Below, piece after piece: positions 14,490 to 18,517 of a DNA stretch of 18,517 nucleotides. Position 1 is the stretch's first letter, and each line of letters starts with the position of its first letter. The DNA is from Dehalococcoidia bacterium (lineage in GTDB: Bacteria > Chloroflexota > Dehalococcoidia > Lucifugimonadales > Lucifugimonadaceae): NCBI GenBank assembly GCA_012270805.1, contig JAAXHR010000024.1, positions 1-18,517 of the forward strand, written 5' to 3'. The notes beneath the pieces were generated by a model that worked only from the letters and a program-made list of their open reading frames with translations, did no database searches and was not told the DNA's origin. A program made the translations under genes and the position numbers.

Positions 14490-15119
14490 ATGACAGACGA
14501 TGCTTCGAAGTTCAGCGAGTTGGTTACTTTGTCCACGCAAAACACCGCGCTCATCGTGGTCGATGTGCAAAACGACTTTGTGGATCCGCGCGGGAGCCTC
14601 TACGTCCAAGATGCACAGTCCGTCGTGCCGAACATCAACAGCATGATTTCGAATGTTCGATCCGAAGGACGGTTGATCGTGTACACGCAGGATTGGCATC
14701 CAGAGGTTACGCCTCACTTCGCGAAGGATGGGGGGATCTGGCCGGTGCACTGCGTCGGTGATACTTGGGGCGCCGAATTCTACGGTGAGCTTGTCGTTGT
14801 GCCAGACGGGGAGTTCGTTCGCAAGGGTACGGGTGGCGAAGACGGTTATTCCGGGTTCTCGGTCCGTGATCCTCAGACGGGTAGCGAATCAGACACTGCA
14901 CTGGAACGGATTCTTCAGGAGCGCGGTGCAGAACAGGTTGATGTCGTCGGCATTGCGACGGACTACTGCGTGAAGGAGACGGCTCTCGATGCTCGCCGGC
15001 GCGGGCTCTCGACCGTGGTCTACCGGAACTGCATGAAGGGCGTGGAGCTAGCGTCCGGGGACACGGCCGCGGCAATCGATGCGATGATTCACGCGGGTGT
15101 CGAGGTGCTGGACGCCTAG
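14490..15119 (+). CDS. pncA: Nicotinamidase
   Basis: Hydrolyses nicotinamide to nicotinate and ammonia, supplying nicotinate phosphoribosyltransferase. The 209-residue isochorismatase-fold protein keeps the full PncA set: catalytic Asp25 (VVDVQNDF), Lys112 (VRKG) and Cys160 (ATDYCVKET), and metal ligands Asp68, His70, His76 (TQDWHPEVTPHF) and His87 (WPVHC). The cis-peptide GIATD precedes the nucleophile as usual. The metal-ligand set separates it from plain isochorismatases, which lack those histidines. Start: ATG 14490 has AGGA 13 nt upstream; an in-frame ATG at 14478 would add four residues but is only 1 nt from the same AGGA. Divergent from the Gfo/Idh gene. Its stop overlaps the stop of the opposing 240-residue gene by 4 bp. 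Confidence 0.92.
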   Translation: MTDDASKFSELVTLSTQNTALIVVDVQNDFVDPRGSLYVQDAQSVVPNINSMISNVRSEGRLIVYTQDWHPEVTPHFAKDGGIWPVHCVGDTWGAEFYGELVVVPDGEFVRKGTGGEDGYSGFSVRDPQTGSESDTALERILQERGAEQVDVVGIATDYCVKETALDARRRGLSTVVYRNCMKGVELASGDTAAAIDAMIHAGVEVLDA

Positions 15120-15838
15120 CCGTCCCGGCGGAAGATCCTGAAAAACTGTTCCTGATACTCCTCGAATAGGCCCCAACGCATCAGCTCCTCGTGAACGTCC
15201 GACGGGTCCACTTCGCGGCGATGCGCCCTTCGCAACAGGTCATCGATGCGGAGCCGCGCGTCGCGCGGCACGCCGCCCTCGTCGTCAAGGAGGTTGCGTT
15301 CGTTGAGTTCGCTGAAGTTTGATTTGGCCGATTCGTTCGTGAACTCGTAGATGAACTTCATTACGGAGACGTCCCACAGTTCGTCGACGCCGAGGAGAAC
15401 TGTGTGTAGCGGCTTGTCGTCTCGTTCGATCTCGTCACGGATTTTGGCGGCGACTTGTATGGGTTCGCCAGTGACGGTATCGGTGGACTGAGGTTCGTTC
15501 TTGTATTTGTAGAGAAGCCCGGGCACATCCGAGCCGTATCGATTGGTCAAGTACTCGAGGTATTCGGAGGCTTCTTGACCGAAACCTTCAGAGCGAGAAA
15601 GGTATCCGGGAGTGACGATCTGCGGTCGATCGGCTCTGACCAAGCCGTGTCTGATCACAGTATCTTTGTGCTCGTCTTCGAAGATGCCTTCGTAGACGGG
15701 TTGGGAGACGACGTGGTAGTTGATGACGGTGGATCCAAACGTCGAGAGCGCTTTGCGCGGTGGCCGGATGATGCGCGTCATTGCGATGGCGCGTTCAACC
15801 TGCGGGTCCAAGTTTTCAGGTCTTCTGGGTTGTATCAC
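15116..15838 (-). CDS. Conserved-looking hypothetical protein
   Basis: 240 residues, no domain I can name with confidence. It is soluble-looking and highly charged, without a signal peptide or membrane helix. Visible features: a Pro/Arg-rich start, PPRKALSTFGSTVINYHVVSQPVYEG (residues ~27-52), an aromatic stretch GLLYKYKNEPQS near 107-118, and an acidic/basic helical C-terminus (RIDDLLRRAHRREVDPSDVHEELMRWGLFEEYQEQFF) suggesting a helical bundle. The GTG at 15836-15838 is used; no clear ribosome site is seen, and an in-frame ATG 19 codons later is an alternative. It begins 34 bp after the FG-GAP lipoprotein gene on the same strand, so co-transcription is plausible, and ends tail-to-tail with pncA in a shared CTAG. 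Codon pattern and length support a real gene; function unknown. Confidence 0.72.
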   Translation of the reverse strand: MIQPRRPENLDPQVERAIAMTRIIRPPRKALSTFGSTVINYHVVSQPVYEGIFEDEHKDTVIRHGLVRADRPQIVTPGYLSRSEGFGQEASEYLEYLTNRYGSDVPGLLYKYKNEPQSTDTVTGEPIQVAAKIRDEIERDDKPLHTVLLGVDELWDVSVMKFIYEFTNESAKSNFSELNERNLLDDEGGVPRDARLRIDDLLRRAHRREVDPSDVHEELMRWGLFEEYQEQFFRIFRRDG

Positions 15839-15872
15839 TATTGAGGTGCCAATGAATGCGGATGTACGAAGG

Positions 15873-18134
15873 TTACTCCAATGGTTGGTTTTCAGTGATT
15901 TCGATACGCTGGTTCACCGCGATATCTTCGATCACTTGATTGACGCCGCTCGGCCACTCGATCGTGATTTTGTCAACGTTGCTGGCTTTGGCGAGGCCGA
16001 ATGTGAGTTCCAGACTGTTCATCGAGAGGAAGGTCGAACTGCCGGTGAGTTCTTGTACCTGCTCACCGGTGGAGCCGTCAGCGTTAGAGTATTCGACGTA
16101 GACGCGTGCGCCGATGCTGTCGGCGTTGCTTCCGGTATCGCCCACGGCCATGCCGCCGATGAGCCGGAGCGTTAGCCAGCTGCGATCGCCGCCAGCGTTC
16201 ATCCACATGAAGAGCGGCCCGGCTTCCCAGTTGCACTCGTTTTGTCCTGCAAGACGGCAGCCGTTGCTGTTAGTGCCGATGAGGTCTACGTATCCGTCGC
16301 CGTTGAGGTCGCCTTTGGCGAGTCCCTTGCCGTTCTCGTGGAAGGCTGGGCTGATCCGCTGCTCGGATCGGTTGAAGTTGGGATCGTTCGGGTCGAGGAT
16401 GGAGTAGTCAACTCCGAGGATGTCGAGCACGCGGGCCTCTACGGTGATGTCTTGGAAGTCTCCGGCGCCGTTGCCCCTGAGCATGCGTCCCGCGCCGGGG
16501 AAGAGGTGCCCGCTTGGAGCTTCGCCGCGGTCGGACATTGCGCCTAGCCAGTACAGGTCTTGATCGCCATCGTTTTCGTAGTCGAAAAATACGGTGCCGA
16601 AACCGAAGTCATAGGCGGCGAGGCCGGTTGGCACTTGCCACTCCTCGTCGATCTGAGTCGGATCGAGTGCCATTGGCGGCATCACTTCGTTCGGTGCGAC
16701 ATAGGTGGCACCGGCGATGTCGTTGAAGACTCCGACGATTCCTACGCCTTCAACTTCGCGAACGCCGTCGTTGCGTAACAGGAAGTGGAAACAGGTTCCC
16801 CATCCGTACTGGTGTCCGTACGCGCAGTCGCCGGAGGGCGTAGTCGGGGCCTCGCGGGTGAGAGGGTGATATCCGATGTTGGTGACGAAGATGTCCAAAT
16901 CGAGGTCGTTGTCGTAATCTCCGAGGGCGAATCCCATCCAAGCACCCATCATGTCGACACCCATTGCGCGGCTGATCTGAGTGAACTTGATGTCGGTTTT
17001 GGTCGAGTCGTTACGGAACACCTTCAATCTGCTGCCGTCATCTGCGAGCCAGAGGTCGGCATCGCCGTCATCGTCGTGGTCGAAGAAGAGCGCAGCGAGG
17101 GTCTGTCCGGTGGGTTCTCCGACGTACTCGCCCGATGCGTCGATGAGGTCCGGGTTGTAGCCGGGCACGATTTCGCCAGTCACGGGATCCGGCCATCCGA
17201 TATCGTCTCCGAACGGGTCGCGCATCAGAATCGGACCGTAACGCAGCCCCGCTTCTTCGGTCACGTCCGTGAAGGTTAGGTCGCCGTTGTTTATATATAG
17301 GACGTTGTAGTGGCCGTGATGGTCGGGTCGATTGAACCAAAGGAAGTCCTGATCGACTCGATTGCTGACAAATATGTCGATCCATCCGTCGTTGTTTACG
17401 TCGGAACAACCTACGCTGAATCCGGAACGAAGATTTGCGGCGTTTCCGAGCGCCGATTCTGTGATTTCTTCGAATGTTCCGTCGCCTAAGTTCCTAAAGA
17501 GCCTGTCTTTAATGATGTCTGGAAGTTCGGAGTAGTATCGCGCGGCTCGATAGTCTAAGTTGTCGCCGATTCTGCCGTACGAGGCGACGTAAAGGTCTTG
17601 GTAACCGTCGTTGTCGATGTCGCATGCTGCGACGCCAGTGCTGTTGGCTATTGGAAGATCGACACCCGCCTCTTCTGCGACTTCGGTATAGACGTGGCCT
17701 CCGTCATTTCGAAAGAGACGGTTGGGGCCGCCCGTGGTATCGGGAAGTAGTGCTTCGATTTCTGCGGAGGTCACGTAGAAATCCATATCTCCGTCGCGGT
17801 CATAGTCGAAGATCGCGACTCCGGGATGCCGGTTCTCGATCATCCACAAATCTTCACCGGTTTCCGGGTCTACTAAAACGAGTGGGGCGATGTTTGTGAA
17901 CGGATAGACAGGTTCGTTCATCATCTCGTCAATGGATTGCGTTGATGTTTGCGGGTCGCCCTGTGATGCTGACTGAGGCGGTTCTGACGTGGCGGTCGGT
18001 TGCGGAGTCGCGGTCGGATCTTCGCTGGTGCAAGAGACAGCCAGTAGGGCAGCCGCCGCGACGACTGCGCCAGAGAGCGTAGCTAGTAGAGCCCGACGGG
18101 TGACGGAACGTGTTAGTTGCGTGGCGATTTGCAT
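15873..18134 (-). CDS. FG-GAP repeat / ASPIC-UnbV (CRTAC1-like) lipoprotein
   Basis: 753 residues, exported and surface-anchored. The N-terminus has twin Arg (VTRRALLATL, 11-20), a hydrophobic core and lipobox LAVSC with Cys35, suggesting a Tat-type lipoprotein signal. A Thr/Pro/Ser/Gln-rich linker (about 36-70) follows. The body has seven Ca-binding FG-GAP/VCBS-like loops of the form DxDxDG: FDYDRDGDMDFYV, CDIDNDGYQDLYV, SDVNNDGWIDIFV, FDHDDDGDADLWL, GDYDNDLDLDIFV, FDYENDGDQDLYW and GDLNGDGYVDLIG, which usually build a beta-propeller. The C-terminus is an ASPIC/UnbV domain (GARVYVEY, STFLSMNSLELTFGL, ITIEWPSG). This architecture is the CRTAC1-like group, abundant in environmental bacteria and without a settled function; adhesion or matrix binding is often guessed. 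Start is ATG 18132-18134; GTG at 18164 would add 10 residues. Neither has a strong ribosome site. Confidence 0.9.
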   Translation of the reverse strand: MQIATQLTRSVTRRALLATLSGAVVAAAALLAVSCTSEDPTATPQPTATSEPPQSASQGDPQTSTQSIDEMMNEPVYPFTNIAPLVLVDPETGEDLWMIENRHPGVAIFDYDRDGDMDFYVTSAEIEALLPDTTGGPNRLFRNDGGHVYTEVAEEAGVDLPIANSTGVAACDIDNDGYQDLYVASYGRIGDNLDYRAARYYSELPDIIKDRLFRNLGDGTFEEITESALGNAANLRSGFSVGCSDVNNDGWIDIFVSNRVDQDFLWFNRPDHHGHYNVLYINNGDLTFTDVTEEAGLRYGPILMRDPFGDDIGWPDPVTGEIVPGYNPDLIDASGEYVGEPTGQTLAALFFDHDDDGDADLWLADDGSRLKVFRNDSTKTDIKFTQISRAMGVDMMGAWMGFALGDYDNDLDLDIFVTNIGYHPLTREAPTTPSGDCAYGHQYGWGTCFHFLLRNDGVREVEGVGIVGVFNDIAGATYVAPNEVMPPMALDPTQIDEEWQVPTGLAAYDFGFGTVFFDYENDGDQDLYWLGAMSDRGEAPSGHLFPGAGRMLRGNGAGDFQDITVEARVLDILGVDYSILDPNDPNFNRSEQRISPAFHENGKGLAKGDLNGDGYVDLIGTNSNGCRLAGQNECNWEAGPLFMWMNAGGDRSWLTLRLIGGMAVGDTGSNADSIGARVYVEYSNADGSTGEQVQELTGSSTFLSMNSLELTFGLAKASNVDKITIEWPSGVNQVIEDIAVNQRIEITENQPLE

Positions 18135-18223
18135 CAGGTTTATGGTGGTTTTTTGGTAATGCACCTAAGCTTTTCAGCGTACAACACGCGTTGAATCAAT
18201 ACGTGTGGGCATGTGGTTTCGGT

Positions 18224-18252
18224 TTGACCATGAAGTAGTCAGAAATTACAGT
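18224..18252 (+). promoter_or_regulatory. Candidate sigma-70 promoter for the right-edge solute-binding lipoprotein
   Basis: TTGACC (18224-18229; five of six to the -35 consensus) and TACAGT (18247-18252; four of six to the -10) with an ideal 17-bp spacer. Transcription would begin near 18259, giving a leader of about 90 nt that contains the hairpin at 18264-18280 and the palindrome at 18300-18317. Prediction from sequence only. Confidence 0.4.
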
Positions 18253-18263
18253 TGAAAAGTTGG

Positions 18264-18280
18264 AGCGCCAGATTGGCGTT
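18264..18280 (+). repeat. Small hairpin in the lipoprotein leader
   Basis: AGCGCCA (18264-18270) pairs with TGGCGTT (18274-18280) around a GAT loop, with one G-T wobble. It lies just downstream of the candidate promoter, in the predicted 5' leader. Confidence 0.35.
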
Positions 18281-18299
18281 AACCGAATGTAGTTTCGAT

Positions 18300-18317
18300 G
18301 AGCGGTCTAGACCGCTC
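18300..18317. promoter_or_regulatory. Perfect 18-bp palindrome upstream of the lipoprotein, operator candidate
   Basis: GAGCGGTCTAGACCGCTC is its own reverse complement over all 18 bp and lies 21 bp before the lipoprotein's GGAGG. With no loop it is a better protein-binding site than an RNA terminator, although an RNA hairpin with a CTAG loop is possible. A repressor for solute uptake acting here is inference. Confidence 0.5.
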
Positions 18318-18350
18318 TCGTGACACCCGCCCTTGAATGGAGGTTGGCAC

Positions 18351-18517
18351 TTGAAATCTAGTTTGAAACGAGCTCGGATGAGCCTGTTGGTATTGCCCGT
18401 TTTGGCGATCGTCGCGTTCGCAGTTGCATGTGGCAGTCCCGAGCCTGAGACGATTATCCAGACGGTCGTCGTTGAGAAGGAAGTGGAGGTGGTGAAAGAG
18501 GTCGAGGTCGTCAAAGA
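18351..18517 (+). CDS. Lipoprotein with Val/Glu/Lys repeats, likely family-5 solute-binding protein, 5' part only
   Basis: The first 55 codons of a plus-strand gene cut by the right edge. The start is TTG 18351, with GGAGG (18339-18343) seven nt upstream; an ATG at 18378 is in frame but would leave a short n-region. The peptide begins MKSSLKRARM, followed by a hydrophobic core SLLVLPVLAIVAFAV and lipobox AVAC (Cys25). It then reads GSPEPETIIQTVVVEKE, followed by repeated V-E-V-V-K-E units. This stalk, with a heptad-like alternation of Val and Glu/Lys, typically precedes the binding domain of peptide-type solute-binding lipoproteins in Chloroflexota. The binding domain itself is outside the window, so family assignment rests on that stalk alone. 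Confidence 0.72.
   Translation, partial: MKSSLKRARMSLLVLPVLAIVAFAVACGSPEPETIIQTVVVEKEVEVVKEVEVVK

Noticed and set aside
16785..17279. 164-codon plus-strand frame opposite the FG-GAP lipoprotein
   Set aside because: Val/Glu/Gly-rich mirror of the repeated Asp codons on the real strand.
1..18517. CRISPR array, tRNA/rRNA, insertion sequence or prophage
   Set aside because: No regularly spaced direct repeats, no transposase, integrase or phage protein, and no cloverleaf or rRNA-like stretch was seen.

Overview
The window is a compact bacterial chromosome segment of roughly mid-50s % GC by eye, with genes on both strands and short spacers. I see no rRNA, tRNA, CRISPR, transposase, integrase or phage gene. 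The mix of genes suggests a heterotrophic Chloroflexota lineage (SAR202/Dehalococcoidia-like). It includes family-5 solute-binding lipoproteins, one with a Val/Glu/Lys-repeat N-terminus, a hydroxypyruvate isomerase-like enzyme, a Gfo/Idh/MocA dehydrogenase, a full-length Lhr helicase, and an FG-GAP + ASPIC/UnbV lipoprotein. That assignment is inference from gene content, not from a marker gene.

Left part (1-3650): the 5' end of a hydroxypyruvate isomerase-like gene runs off the left edge on the minus strand. Next comes a ~295-bp gene-free spacer with two hairpin structures. Then pncB (nicotinate phosphoribosyltransferase, minus) lies divergent from an iron-dependent alcohol dehydrogenase of the hydroxyacid-oxoacid transhydrogenase type, which is followed by a four-helix membrane protein.

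Middle part (3650-11960): a small secreted Cys-containing protein (minus) is divergent from an orphan peptide/oligopeptide-type solute-binding lipoprotein. Then come a 1584-residue Lhr helicase carrying an unusual in-frame insertion that contains palindromic DNA, and an AIM24/TIGR00266-family protein.

Right part (11960-18517): a class II Fic protein (minus) has a notable cluster of repeated CCGCA motifs in its promoter region. It lies downstream of a Gfo/Idh/MocA oxidoreductase (minus), which is divergent from pncA (nicotinamidase, plus). pncA converges on an unrecognised 240-residue protein with a 4-bp overlap of the stop codons. That gene lies 34 bp downstream of a lipoprotein with seven FG-GAP-like repeats and an ASPIC/UnbV domain. 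The right edge holds the start of another solute-binding lipoprotein, preceded by a perfect 18-bp palindrome.

Functional links: PncA makes nicotinate from nicotinamide and PncB converts nicotinate to its mononucleotide, so the first two Preiss-Handler salvage steps lie 12.7 kb apart in this window. Other genes look like independent transcription units for substrate uptake (two solute-binding proteins without permeases in view), central or sugar-acid metabolism, DNA repair and protein modification. I found no clear new multi-gene system. The most unusual signals are the palindrome-bearing insertion in lhr and the operator-like cluster before fic.
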